This document shows positions 16,795 through 25,247 of a DNA stretch of 64,000 nt, one piece after another. The translations under genes and the position numbers were made by a program. This DNA is from Streptomyces umbrinus (GTDB lineage: Bacteria > Actinomycetota > Actinomycetes > Streptomycetales > Streptomycetaceae): the NCBI RefSeq assembly GCF_030817415.1, contig NZ_JAUSZI010000002.1, forward strand, positions 8,680,001 to 8,744,000, in the 5' to 3' direction. How positions within the stretch are numbered: the stretch's first letter is position 1; each line of letters begins with the position of its first letter. The notes under the pieces were generated by a model. The model was not told the origin of the DNA. It saw only the letters and a program-made list of their open reading frames with translations, and did not search any database.

Positions 16795-17541
16795 GCTTCT
16801 CCCTCGGAGCCGGAGCCGGAGCCGGAGCCGGAGTTGGAGTTGGAGTTGGAGTTGGAGCCGGAGTTGCCAGTGGCGTTGGCTTGGGAGGCGGGGTCGGTGT
16901 CGCCGAAGAGGTGGCGCACCGTCGAGCGGTAGTTGGCCTGTACGTGGGCCAGGGCGTGGGCGCGGGCCAGCTCACGGTCGCCGGAGGCGATGGCCGTGTA
17001 CAACTCGCGGTGTTCGGCGAGGAGTTGGGGCCACTCCTCGTTCTGGCGGGTGAGCCAGCGCAGCCGGCCGTCGACCGGCTCCATCACGGAGATCAGCAGG
17101 CTGTTTCCGGCCATCGCCAGGATCCGGTCGTGGAAACGGGTGTTGATGTCGGTGATCGCCTCCGCGTCGTCCGCGCGGGTCGCGGCGGCGGCGCGGTCGA
17201 GGAGCTCCTCCAGCTCGGCGAGATCGGCCCGGGTGGCGCGCTGCGCGGCCAGCCCGGTGGCGTACACCTCGAGGGCCTCGCGCAGTTCGAAGAGTTCCGC
17301 GACGTCCGTCGGGGTCAGGCGGCGTACGACCGTGCGGCGCGGGGTCTCGAAGAGGACGAAGCCCTCGGCGACCAGGGCCCGGATCGCCTCGCGGACCGGT
17401 ACGCGGGAGACCCCGAACCGCTCGGCCAGCTCGCGCTCGACCAGCCGGTCGCCGGGCAGCAGCCGCCCCGGCGATGATCTCCTGCCGCAGCGAGCTGAGG
17501 ACCCGCTCGCGCACCGCCCCCAGCGGTTCCACCGTTGTCAT
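16791..17541 (-). pseudogene. GntR/FadR-family regulator, frameshifted near the N-terminus
   Basis: The start MTTVEPLGAVRERVLSSLRQ and EIIAG (from ATG 17541) are the beginning of a GntR wHTH. The frame then shifts within a run of four C bases (17466-17469 on the plus strand), which would be three in an intact gene. After the shift the protein would read LLPGDRLVERELAERFGVSR and continue as a normal FCD-type ligand domain (YATGLAAQRATRADLAELEE ... DINTRFHDRILAMAGN) to 16791. Translation of the present sequence gives a nonsense tail. It may be a real inactivation or a base-call error in a homopolymer. The C-terminus has a Gly-Ser/Asn-Ser repeat tail. The intact form would regulate the divergent NCS1/racemase genes. 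Confidence 0.85.
16806..16865. repeat. Hexanucleotide repeat in the gntR 3' end
   Basis: Ten copies of GGAG(CC/TT): four GGAGCC, four GGAGTT, then one of each. On the coding strand this encodes alternating Ser with Gly or Asn. Copy number is likely variable between strains. Confidence 0.9.
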
Positions 17542-17633
17542 GGGTCCATCCTCGCCGAACCGGAGACGGTTTTACCGAGCTGTAACCGTACGGACATGGC
17601 GAGATGTCGTCGGCGGCGAGACCATGACCTCAG

Positions 17634-17647
17634 TTTGGTATACCAAA
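17634..17647. promoter_or_regulatory. GntR-type operator TTTGGTATACCAAA
   Basis: A perfect 14-bp palindrome matches the FadR/FCD-type GntR half-site pattern (TGGTNTACCA). It lies between the divergent gntR start (17541) and the NCS1 start (17813), and is the obvious target for the neighbouring regulator. Confidence 0.8.
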
Positions 17648-17812
17648 ACTGCAAGCGGCTGATCCCCGGGCCTCAGCTCTCAGCCTCACCATGTCCCTCC
17701 CCGCACCCCACCTCGCACGCCCCCGTCCCCGCACTCTCCTCGCACCCCGAACCCCGCACCCGCATCCGTACTCCCGCAGTCCTCCCGTCGTCCCCTCGCT
17801 CATGGAGGCCTT

Positions 17813-19306
17813 GTGTCCCTCGCCGATCCAGCGACAGCCACCGGCACGCCGGCGTTCGTCCCCGACCCCCGGCTCACCAACGAAGACCTCGCGCCCGCGG
17901 GCAAGCGCAACTGGAAGGTCTTCGACCTCTTCGCCATGTGGATGTCCGACGTCCACAACCTCGGCAACTACACGTTCGCGGCGGGCCTGCTGGTCCTCGG
18001 CATGAACGTCTGGCAGATCTTCACGTCCCTGCTCGTCGGCTTCGTGCTCATCTACGTCGGCATGAACTGGATGGGGAAGATCGGGCAGCGGCACGGCGTG
18101 CCCTTCCCCGTGATCAGCAGGATCAGCTTCGGGGTCTGGGGAGCCAATATCCCCGCCCTGATCAGGGCCGTCATCGCCATCATGTGGTACGGCATCCAGA
18201 CCTACCTGGCCTCCGTCGCCGTCAACATCATGCTGCTCGCGGCCTGGCCGGGTCTGGAGTCCTGGACCCACAGCTCGTTCCTCGGTCTAGACGCCCTCGG
18301 CTGGGTGTCCTTCCTCTCGCTGTGGCTGCTCCAGGCGCTCATCATCAGCCAGGGCATGGAATCCGTACGGAAGTTCCAGGACTTCTGCGGTCCGGCCATC
18401 TGGCTCGTCATGATCGCCCTCGCGATCTGGATCCTCGCCAAGGCCGACTGGACCATCTCGCTCACGACGACTCCGAACCCGGTCTCCGTCGGTGAGCAGT
18501 GGCGCCAGTGGTTCGGCGCGATCGGGCTGATCCTCGCCACGTACGGCACGCTGATGCTCAACTTCTGCGACTTCTCGCGCTTCGCGCCCGACTACCGGAC
18601 GGTCAAGCGCGGCAACTTCTGGGGCCTGCCCATCAACTCGACCGCCTTCGTGATCGTGTCGGTCATCGTGACGGCCGGCTCGCTGGAGGTGTTCGGCAAG
18701 GCCATCACCGACCCGGCCCACCTCGTCGCCGAGATCGGCAACACCTGGGTCCTGGTGCTGGGCGCGCTGACCTTCGCCATCGCCACCATGGGCGTCAACA
18801 TCGTCGCCAACTTCGTCTCGCCCGCGTACGACCTGGCCAATGTCTGGCCGCAGAAGATCACCTTCAAGGTCGGCGGCCTGATCAGCACGGTGGCCGCGCT
18901 GGTGGTGACCCCGTGGAACCTCTTCTCCAACCCCACGGTCGTCCAGTACTTCCTCGGCGGTCTCGGCGCCTTCCTCGGCCCGCTGTTCGGTGTGATCATG
19001 CTCGACTACTTCTGGGTCAAGCACGGCCGCATCGACGTGAACGAGCTCTTCAACGCCGAGCCCGGATCGCGCTACTACTACCGCAAGGGCGTCAACCCCA
19101 AGGCCCTGTGGGCGTTCCTGCCCGCGGCGGCGGTCTCGGCGGTGCTCGCCCTCGTGACGACCTTCAGCGAGGTCGCCCCGTACTCGTGGTTCATCGGGAC
19201 GGCGCTGGCCGCCGGACTGTACGCGCTCCTGTGCCGCTCCGAGCGCGCCGCGGCCCCTGCCACCGAGCCGGCGTCGGCTCCGACTTCGGCTCCCGTGGAG
19301 GGCTGA
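17813..19306 (+). CDS. NCS1 family nucleobase/hydantoin:cation symporter
   Basis: A 497-residue membrane protein with about 12 hydrophobic helices. The N-terminal NEDLAPAGKRNWKVFDLFAM and WMSDVHNLGNYTFAAGLL, and later CDFSRFAPDYRTVKRGNFWG, are hallmarks of NCS1 carriers (cytosine, uracil, allantoin, hydantoin). The next gene (hydantoin-racemase-like) points to hydantoin or allantoin as substrate, by inference. GTG 17813 has a GGAGG site. A GntR operator lies 166 bases upstream. Confidence 0.92.
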   Translation: MSLADPATATGTPAFVPDPRLTNEDLAPAGKRNWKVFDLFAMWMSDVHNLGNYTFAAGLLVLGMNVWQIFTSLLVGFVLIYVGMNWMGKIGQRHGVPFPVISRISFGVWGANIPALIRAVIAIMWYGIQTYLASVAVNIMLLAAWPGLESWTHSSFLGLDALGWVSFLSLWLLQALIISQGMESVRKFQDFCGPAIWLVMIALAIWILAKADWTISLTTTPNPVSVGEQWRQWFGAIGLILATYGTLMLNFCDFSRFAPDYRTVKRGNFWGLPINSTAFVIVSVIVTAGSLEVFGKAITDPAHLVAEIGNTWVLVLGALTFAIATMGVNIVANFVSPAYDLANVWPQKITFKVGGLISTVAALVVTPWNLFSNPTVVQYFLGGLGAFLGPLFGVIMLDYFWVKHGRIDVNELFNAEPGSRYYYRKGVNPKALWAFLPAAAVSAVLALVTTFSEVAPYSWFIGTALAAGLYALLCRSERAAAPATEPASAPTSAPVEG

Positions 19307-19308
19307 GC

Positions 19309-20025
19309 GTGCGGATCGTCGTCACCAACTGCAACACCACGCAGGGGATGACCGAGGAGATCGTGCGAGGTGCCCGGGCCGCAGCAGGCCCGGGCACCAC
19401 CGTGCTCGGACTCACCCCCGCCTGGGGACCCGAGTCCGCCGAGGGCTGGCTCGACAGCTACCTTTCGGCGGCCGCCGTCATCGACACCCTGCGGACGTAC
19501 GAGGGCCCGTACGACGCCGTCGTCATGGCCGGCTTCGGGGAGCACGGGCGCGAGGGCGTACGGGAACTCGTGGACGTACCCGTCGTCGACATCACCGAGG
19601 CGGCCGCCCATCTCGCGTGCCTGCTCGGGCGGCGGTACGGCGTCGTCACCACGCTGGAGCGGTCGGCCGGGCAGATCGAGGACAGCCTGTACGGGGCCGG
19701 GGTGGCCCAGCACTGTGCCGCCGTCGTGGGCACCGGGCTCGGCGTCCTCGACCTCGGCGACTCCGAGCGCACCGAAGCGGCCTTCGTGGCCGCCGCCGAG
19801 CGGGCCCGGGACGCGGGCGCCGAGGTCCTGGTGCTCGGTTGCGCCGGGATGACCGGGCTGCAGCGGGCGGTGGGGGACAAGCTGGGGCTGCCGGTCGTCG
19901 ACGGGGTGGGCGCGGCTGTGAAACTCGCCGAGTCGCTGGTGTCGCTGGGGCTGACGACGAGCCGGGCGGGGAGCTATGCCAAGCCCCTGCCGAAGCGGCG
20001 TACTTGGGGGCCGCCGTCGGAGTGA
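19309..20025 (+). CDS. Asp/Glu/hydantoin racemase superfamily protein
   Basis: A 238-residue protein starting two bases after the NCS1 stop, so it is translated from the same message. The N-terminal NCNTTQGMTE and the C-terminal LVLGCAGMTG (Cys178) and SLVSLGLTTSRAGSYAKP match hydantoin racemases. The first catalytic Cys, normally in a CFGDPG-like motif, is replaced: residues 74-80 read AGFGEHG with Gly75. With one Cys it may not work as a two-base racemase. Some superfamily members (arylmalonate decarboxylases) work with a single Cys. Function beyond the family is inferred from linkage. Confidence 0.85.
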   Translation: MRIVVTNCNTTQGMTEEIVRGARAAAGPGTTVLGLTPAWGPESAEGWLDSYLSAAAVIDTLRTYEGPYDAVVMAGFGEHGREGVRELVDVPVVDITEAAAHLACLLGRRYGVVTTLERSAGQIEDSLYGAGVAQHCAAVVGTGLGVLDLGDSERTEAAFVAAAERARDAGAEVLVLGCAGMTGLQRAVGDKLGLPVVDGVGAAVKLAESLVSLGLTTSRAGSYAKPLPKRRTWGPPSE

Positions 20026-20133
20026 TTCTCTCCGCCCCCGAGCGGCGAACGGGGTGGCCGGGCGCGGCTGACCGCAGACTCCGGGGGAGCGGCGCCGGTA
20101 CGTGGTCGGTGCCCCGCAGAGGAGTCGCCGCCG

Positions 20134-21327
20134 TTGCCTCCGGCGGTGGGAACGGAGTCGGTCGTGGTCGCTGGTACGGGTGCCCGTGTTCGGTTGTTCG
20201 CCCATGGCGCCCGTTCCTGCGCCACCCGCGGTCGTGCCCGTGCCCGGTTGTTCACTGGTGGCCGGGGCCCGGGCCCTGCCGGGGGTCGGTTCCGGGTTCG
20301 GGTGGTCGCCGTCGGGCTGGCCGCTCTGGTGGTCGCCGCCTCGGCGGGTGTGTGGGGTGCCGGGACTTCGGGTGCGCGTGAGGTGTCCGGCGCGGGCGGG
20401 GTGTCGGGTGTCGGTCCGGCCTGGCGGGGCGAGCCGCAGGTGAGGGGGCCCGGTCCCGCGGAGTCCTTCTGGGTCGATCCCCGGTCCCGCGCCGCCCTGC
20501 AGGCCGCCGAATGGCGCCTTGCGGGACGGACCGCTGACGCCCTGCTCATGGACCGGATCGCCGCCCGTCCCCAGGCCGAGTGGCTCAACGGGCCCGCGTC
20601 CCGGGCGGTGGTGCGGGCCCGTACCGCCGCTGCCGCACGACAGGGACGTACGGCCGTACTCGTCGCGTACTACATCCCGCACCGCGACTGCGGTTCGTAC
20701 TCGGGAGGCGGGGCCTGGAACGCCGCGGGCTACCGGAAGTGGGTCGACGAGTTCGCGACGGGGCTCGGCGACCGGGACGCGTACGTGATCGTCGAACCGG
20801 ACGCCGTGGCGCAGACGGTGGCGGGCTGCGTCTCGGTCGTGGCCGAGGAGCGGTACGCGCTGCTGGCGTACGCCGTGGACCGCCTCAAACGGCAGCCCGG
20901 TACCCGTGTCTACCTCGACGCGGGCAACTCCGCCTGGCTGCCGGACACTTCGCGGCTGGTCGAGCCGCTCACGCAGTCGGGCATCGCCCGCGCCGACGGC
21001 TTCGCGCTGAACGTCTCCAACTTCCAGACCGACGCGGCCAGTTCGGCGTACGGGAATCGGCTGTCGGCGGCTCTCGGCGGCAAGCACTTCGTGATCGACA
21101 CCAGCCGCAACGGCAACGGGCCCTACACCGGCACCGATTCCTGGTGCAATCCGCCGGGCAGGGCCCTGGGAACACCGCCGACCACCGCCACCGGCGCTCC
21201 GCTGATCGACGCCTACCTGTGGATCAAGCGCCCGGGCGAGTCCGACGGCACCTGCCGGGGCGGACCGACCGCCGGACAGTGGTGGCCGTCGTACGCGCTG
21301 GAGCTGGCCCGGAACGCCCGCGGTTGA
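20134..21327 (+). CDS. Glycoside hydrolase family 6 protein (cellulase/cellobiohydrolase type)
   Basis: Up to 397 residues. The GH6 landmarks are present: AYYIPHRDCGSYSGGG (aromatic-loop Asp region), YVIVEPDAVAQ (acid Asp), YLDAGNSAWL, GFALNVSNFQ, and ending IDAYLWIKRPGESDGTC followed by GQWWPSYALELARN. The family hydrolyses beta-1,4-glucan by inversion. A hydrophobic segment (VRVVAVGLAALVVAAS, about residues 54-70) anchors or exports it; the Arg-rich stretch before it is unusual. TTG 20134 is the longest start with GAGGAG upstream; GTG codons further in are alternatives. No carbohydrate-binding module. Confidence 0.85.
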   Translation: MPPAVGTESVVVAGTGARVRLFAHGARSCATRGRARARLFTGGRGPGPAGGRFRVRVVAVGLAALVVAASAGVWGAGTSGAREVSGAGGVSGVGPAWRGEPQVRGPGPAESFWVDPRSRAALQAAEWRLAGRTADALLMDRIAARPQAEWLNGPASRAVVRARTAAAARQGRTAVLVAYYIPHRDCGSYSGGGAWNAAGYRKWVDEFATGLGDRDAYVIVEPDAVAQTVAGCVSVVAEERYALLAYAVDRLKRQPGTRVYLDAGNSAWLPDTSRLVEPLTQSGIARADGFALNVSNFQTDAASSAYGNRLSAALGGKHFVIDTSRNGNGPYTGTDSWCNPPGRALGTPPTTATGAPLIDAYLWIKRPGESDGTCRGGPTAGQWWPSYALELARNARG

Positions 21328-21375
21328 ACGGGCGTGGCCGGGGTGGGGCGTGCCGGTCCGGGCTGGGCCGGGACG

Positions 21376-21993
21376 TCAGTCGGTCGAGGGGTGGCCGACG
21401 TCGAGGACGCGGTCGTCGAGGTGCGCGGCGAAGTGGTCCGCCTGCCGGGCCATGATGTCCCGCATGGAGGTGCCGCGCGGGACGCCGTACACCGTGCCCG
21501 GGAAATCCAACTCCCTTTGCACTTCCCACAGTTCGTCATGTTGGCCAGGCGCGAAGAGCTGGGCTGCCGGGGCGCCGGCGGCGATCCATCCGATGGGTAC
21601 GACCGAGCCGGGCGGCAGGATCGAGTTGGCGTGCAGCACGCTGTTGATCCGCAGCTCCGAACCGGCGCCCACGACGGCTCCGGGGAATGCGGAGGCCCCG
21701 GTGGCCACGAAGACCTCGTCCTCGATCCGGGCGCCGTTGACGTGGGCGTGCGGTCCGATGAGCACGGAGTTTCCGATGAGTACGGGGTGGCGTCGCCGTC
21801 CCCGTACGAGGGCGCTCTCCATGACGACGACGTTGTCGCCGGTCCTCACCTCCCCGTCCTCCGCGGTGAGCACGGCGCCGTGCAGTACGCGGGCGTGTTC
21901 GCCGAGGGTGACCGCGCCGCAGAGGACGGCGGTCGGCGCGACGTACGCGGAGGCCGGGACGACGGGCCGCTGCCCGCGGTGTTCGATCAGCAT
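21376..21993 (-). CDS. Gamma-carbonic-anhydrase-like hexapeptide protein
   Basis: A 205-residue left-handed beta-helix protein. Hexapeptide-type turns run from residues about 15 to 140 (AYVAPTAVLCGAVTLGEHAR, GDNVVVMESALV, GNSVLIGPHAHVNGARIEDE). A C-terminal helical tail follows. The family includes gamma carbonic anhydrases, but the usual set of three zinc His cannot be assigned with certainty here, so enzymatic activity is not claimed. It lies 12 bases after the RidA gene in the same direction, a two-gene operon. Confidence 0.8.
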   Translation of the reverse strand: MLIEHRGQRPVVPASAYVAPTAVLCGAVTLGEHARVLHGAVLTAEDGEVRTGDNVVVMESALVRGRRRHPVLIGNSVLIGPHAHVNGARIEDEVFVATGASAFPGAVVGAGSELRINSVLHANSILPPGSVVPIGWIAAGAPAAQLFAPGQHDELWEVQRELDFPGTVYGVPRGTSMRDIMARQADHFAAHLDDRVLDVGHPSTD

Positions 21994-22005
21994 GGGGGGC
22001 TCTCT

Positions 22006-22425
22006 CTAGGCCTGGTCGGAAGCGGGGTCCGGGACCACGGCCGTGGCCGTGATCTCCACGAGCTGGCCGGTGTATCCGAGGCATGAGACGCCGAGGAGGG
22101 TGGAGGAGTGCGGGCCGACGCTGAGGAGGGAGGCTTCCACGACGTCCCACACCTCGGAGAGCACCGCGGGGTCACTGCTCACGACATACACATCGGTGTA
22201 CGCGACGTGCTCGAAGTCGCTGCCGACCGCCCGGAGTTGCTCGCCCAGGTTCGCGATCACCCGCTCGGCCTGCCGTACGGGATCGCCCGGGCCGACGAGC
22301 TCGCCGTCGGCGTTGAGGGGCACGGATCCGGCGAGGAAGGCGAGACGCGTGCCCGCCTCGACGACGGAGGCGTGGGAGTAGGTGGGCGGCTTGAAGAGGG
22401 TGGGGACGGTGACGCGCTTCAGCAT
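22006..22425 (-). CDS. RidA family protein (Rid/YjgF)
   Basis: A 139-residue protein with the YjgF/RidA fold: TYSHASVVEAGTRLAFLAGS, PLNADGELVGPGDPVRQAER, and the C-terminal GYTGQLVEITATAVVP. RidA enzymes hydrolyse reactive enamines/imines formed by PLP enzymes. The canonical Arg of archetypal RidA is not obvious, so it may belong to another Rid subgroup. First gene of an operon with the gamma-carbonic-anhydrase-like protein. Confidence 0.85.
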   Translation of the reverse strand: MLKRVTVPTLFKPPTYSHASVVEAGTRLAFLAGSVPLNADGELVGPGDPVRQAERVIANLGEQLRAVGSDFEHVAYTDVYVVSSDPAVLSEVWDVVEASLLSVGPHSSTLLGVSCLGYTGQLVEITATAVVPDPASDQA

Positions 22426-22496
22426 GGGTGGCCTCCCGCGGACGGATCGGTGGACTTCGAGGCGATCGGTGGATGTCGAAGGACAACCCGCCGATG

Positions 22497-22523
22497 ATGC
22501 GGCCCCGCCCGGCGGGGCCGCAT
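22497..22523. terminator. Hairpin between asparaginase and RidA genes
   Basis: A 13-bp inverted repeat (22497-22509 with 22511-22523, ATGCGGCCCCGCC and complement). It is placed about 100 bases beyond the asparaginase stop and upstream of the RidA start. Confidence 0.7.
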
Positions 22524-22621
22524 CCGAATATCCACCGCGGATCCTCCGCGAGGCGTCACCGGCCGCCGTCGGCCTTCACCTGGTGGTCGGCCCGGTTGTC
22601 ACCTGGTCGTGAACCCGACTG

Positions 22622-23764
22622 TCACCTGGTGGTGAACTGGGCCGTCCCCAGCGTCGCGAACCACTCCCGTATCAGCTTCTCGTCCTTCGTCGCCGCGAGC
22701 GACAGGAGCAGCAACAGGCGGGCCTTCTGCGGGCTCAGGTCCTCGGCACCGATGACGCCGGTGGTACCGGTCGAGTCGTACACCGCGCCCGATCCGGTAC
22801 GGGTGGTCGACGCGAACGTCACCCCCTTCTTCACCGCGTCCGTCCGCGCGGTCGACATCGCGGGCGATATGCCCCCGGCGCCCGTGCCCGCCGTCACGAC
22901 CCCCTTGGCGCCGCCGTCCGCGAACGCCTTGATCGCCTCGCCGCCCGCGTCCTGGTACGAGTACGCGATCTCCACCTTCGGCAGCGGCTTGCTCTCCTCG
23001 GCACTCACCTTGCCGACGATCCGGTCCAGGTCGAAGGGCGTACGCCAGGCGCTCTTGCCGCACTTCTGGACGCGGGCCGGTGCCCGGTTGAGCCGGATGT
23101 TGTCCTGGTCGACGGCACCGAGCACCCCGGAACGTCCGCTCTCGAAGGTGTCCATGCGCAGTGCGTTGGTCTTGCGGACCTCCCGGGCGGCCTGGATCTC
23201 GTCGTTGAGCATGACGACGGTCCCGTAGCACTTGGTCTTGCGGCTCGCGGCGAGCTTGATGGCGTTGTAGAGGTTGGCCGGTGCGTCCGTGCCGATGACG
23301 GTCCACGGCCGCATCGACCCGGTGAGGACGACCGGCTTGTCGCTGCGCACGGTCAGGTCGAGCCAGTACGCGAACTCCTCCATCGTGTCCGTACCGGTCG
23401 TGACCACGACGGCGTCGTTCTTCTTCAGCGCGGCGTCCACGGATGCGGTGAGCTTGCGGTAGTCCGCGATGGAGTAGCCGCTCGACCCCTTGTTGCCGAA
23501 CTGCTCGGTCGTCACCTTGGCCAGTCCGTTCACCTCCGGCCGCAGTTCGTCCACCATCTTGGAGATCGCGAGCTTCCCTGACTGGTAGTCCTGGAACGAG
23601 ACGCGGTTCGTGCTGACGCCGGAGATGGTCCCGCCCGTGCCGATCACCGCCACTTCGGGCAGGTCCTTCCTCTCCTCGGCATGGGCGCTCGCACCTGCCA
23701 GCGAGGCTCCCGCGGCTACGGCGAACGAACAGAGCAGGGCGGTTGTACGGTGGGCGATCTTCAC
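22622..23764 (-). CDS. Secreted L-asparaginase (type II)
   Basis: A 380-residue protein. A signal peptide (KIAHRTTALLCSFAVAAGAS LAGASAHA) ends near residue 30. The catalytic Thr motif EVAVIGTGGTISG follows, then VVVTTGTDTMEEFAYWL (second Thr plus Asp) and LNDEIQAAREVRKTNA (Lys region). It hydrolyses asparagine to aspartate and ammonia outside the cell. GTG 23764 with AGGAG upstream is preferred; an in-frame start at 23848 would put 28 residues before the signal peptide. A terminator-like palindrome lies downstream. Confidence 0.93.
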   Translation of the reverse strand: MKIAHRTTALLCSFAVAAGASLAGASAHAEERKDLPEVAVIGTGGTISGVSTNRVSFQDYQSGKLAISKMVDELRPEVNGLAKVTTEQFGNKGSSGYSIADYRKLTASVDAALKKNDAVVVTTGTDTMEEFAYWLDLTVRSDKPVVLTGSMRPWTVIGTDAPANLYNAIKLAASRKTKCYGTVVMLNDEIQAAREVRKTNALRMDTFESGRSGVLGAVDQDNIRLNRAPARVQKCGKSAWRTPFDLDRIVGKVSAEESKPLPKVEIAYSYQDAGGEAIKAFADGGAKGVVTAGTGAGGISPAMSTARTDAVKKGVTFASTTRTGSGAVYDSTGTTGVIGAEDLSPQKARLLLLLSLAATKDEKLIREWFATLGTAQFTTR

Positions 23765-23851
23765 GGGTGGCACGGCTCCTTGCGGGTCGGTGATCGGCGC
23801 TCGCCCGCCGACCGTAGGAAGCGGTGTTTTCCCGAGCGTTGCGTGCACGTG

Positions 23852-24613
23852 TCAATCGCTGTGCCCGGCGATTTCCCCTTCCGGCGGGCCGAGTTGCCGG
23901 TCGCGCACCTGGCGCTCGCACTCCTCCGCGAGCCCGGGGTACGCCTCGGCGATGGCGGCGTGGATCCGCTGCCGCAGCAGCGCCGCGGCCCGGCCTCGCC
24001 CCTCCCGGCTGGAGAGGCCTTCGAGGAGTTCGTCGTAGGGGCTGAGCCGGTGCCGCAGGTAGTCGACCTTCCATCGGTCGAGCAAGGCACGATCGGTGCG
24101 GGGCGGGCTGAGGGTGCTGGGGATGCCGAGGGCTTCTGCGGTGCCTGCCGTGCCTGCGGTGCCTGCCATGCCTGCGGTTGCCCCGGCCTCCTGCCGGGCG
24201 CGGTGTTCAACGGCTCGTTGTGCCAACTCCCCGGTGTCCATCCGCGGTACGTCGATGGGCTCGGCCAGAATCCGGGCCAGCACCTCCCGCCGACGGCGCG
24301 CCACGGCTTCCCGCCCCCTGCGGCCCACGGCCTTGCGCACCGCACCGGACCGCCGCGCCGCGAACGCCGCTCCCGACCGGAACTCCGCGCTCTGCTCGGC
24401 GGCTTCGACCCGCTCGACGCGATACATCCGGGTCCACGGCGCCGACCGGAAACGCGGATGCGCGCTCAACCGGTCGGGCTCCCCCAACAGTCGGCGCACT
24501 ATCCCGTCGGTCCACCCCCGCGCCCGCAGCCCGGCAGCCGAGACATGCGTACGGGCGGGTTCCGCCATACGACCCTGCTCCGGTTTCGGATCGGGCGCAC
24601 CCTGCATCGTCAT
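23852..24613 (-). CDS. Conserved hypothetical protein
   Basis: A 253-residue protein I cannot name. It is rich in Arg, Ala and Glu with likely helices throughout. Blocks such as AAGLRARGWTDGIVRRLLGE, YRVERVEAAEQSAEF and DYLRHRLSPYDELLEGLSSR look conserved, and I recall related uncharacterised Streptomyces proteins. It carries a 9-base repeat encoding AGMAGTAGTAGTAEA in the middle. There is no signal peptide or membrane helix. ATG 24613 has GGGGGAGG upstream. Confidence 0.65.
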   Translation of the reverse strand: MTMQGAPDPKPEQGRMAEPARTHVSAAGLRARGWTDGIVRRLLGEPDRLSAHPRFRSAPWTRMYRVERVEAAEQSAEFRSGAAFAARRSGAVRKAVGRRGREAVARRRREVLARILAEPIDVPRMDTGELAQRAVEHRARQEAGATAGMAGTAGTAGTAEALGIPSTLSPPRTDRALLDRWKVDYLRHRLSPYDELLEGLSSREGRGRAAALLRQRIHAAIAEAYPGLAEECERQVRDRQLGPPEGEIAGHSD

Positions 24614-24691
24614 CACTACCTCCCCCGTCGTGACGCTGCGTGACACATCAATTCGTAACGCACGCCACTGACAGTCAGGAGAAAGTGCAGG

Positions 24692-25108
24692 TCAGACGGT
24701 TGGTTGAGGTTCCCAGCCCTGATTCCGCAGCACGTCCGACACGTCCGGAGCCCGGTAGTGGTCACCCTTGAGGACCTTGCCGTCGGCCCGGCGGCTGACC
24801 CGCCCGTCGGGCCCCAGCTTCGTCATGTTGGCGCGATGGATCTCGGCGATGACCGCGTCCAGGTCGATGCCGTGGACGAGCGCAGTGCCGTACGCGACGT
24901 ACACGATGTCCGCGAGCTCGTGCGCCAGCCGGTCGAGCGGACCGGCGACGGAGACCTCCGCCACCTCGGCGGCTTCCTCGGCCAGCAACTCGCCGCGATG
25001 GGCCGCGAGTTCCGGGGAGACCTCCGTGGGTGTCGTGCGGGCGTCGAGTCCGAAGGCCAGATGAAATTCATGGACGAGACGTGCGGGGGAGGAGGGGGAG
25101 GAGTGCAT
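24692..25108 (-). CDS. MazG-like nucleotide pyrophosphohydrolase domain protein
   Basis: A 138-residue all-alpha NTP-pyrophosphohydrolase. The metal-binding pattern is visible as ELLAEEAAEVAEV and ELADIVYVAYGTA. The C-terminal HRANMTKLGPDG and KGDHYRAPDV motifs are typical of the subgroup related to phosphoribosyl-ATP pyrophosphatase. It probably hydrolyses a nucleotide; which one is unknown. Confidence 0.88.
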   Translation of the reverse strand: MHSSPSSPARLVHEFHLAFGLDARTTPTEVSPELAAHRGELLAEEAAEVAEVSVAGPLDRLAHELADIVYVAYGTALVHGIDLDAVIAEIHRANMTKLGPDGRVSRRADGKVLKGDHYRAPDVSDVLRNQGWEPQPTV

Positions 25109-25247
25109 CCGGGGATTTTATCGAGGGGCGCGGACAGGGCCGGTAACCGGAACCCCTATGCTCCGTTGAGTCTTCAAGCATGGCTGGCGTGTGGGCCCGT
25201 ACGCCCCGCCGCCGTCAGGAACGACCAGGAACACCTAAGGAAGCCCC

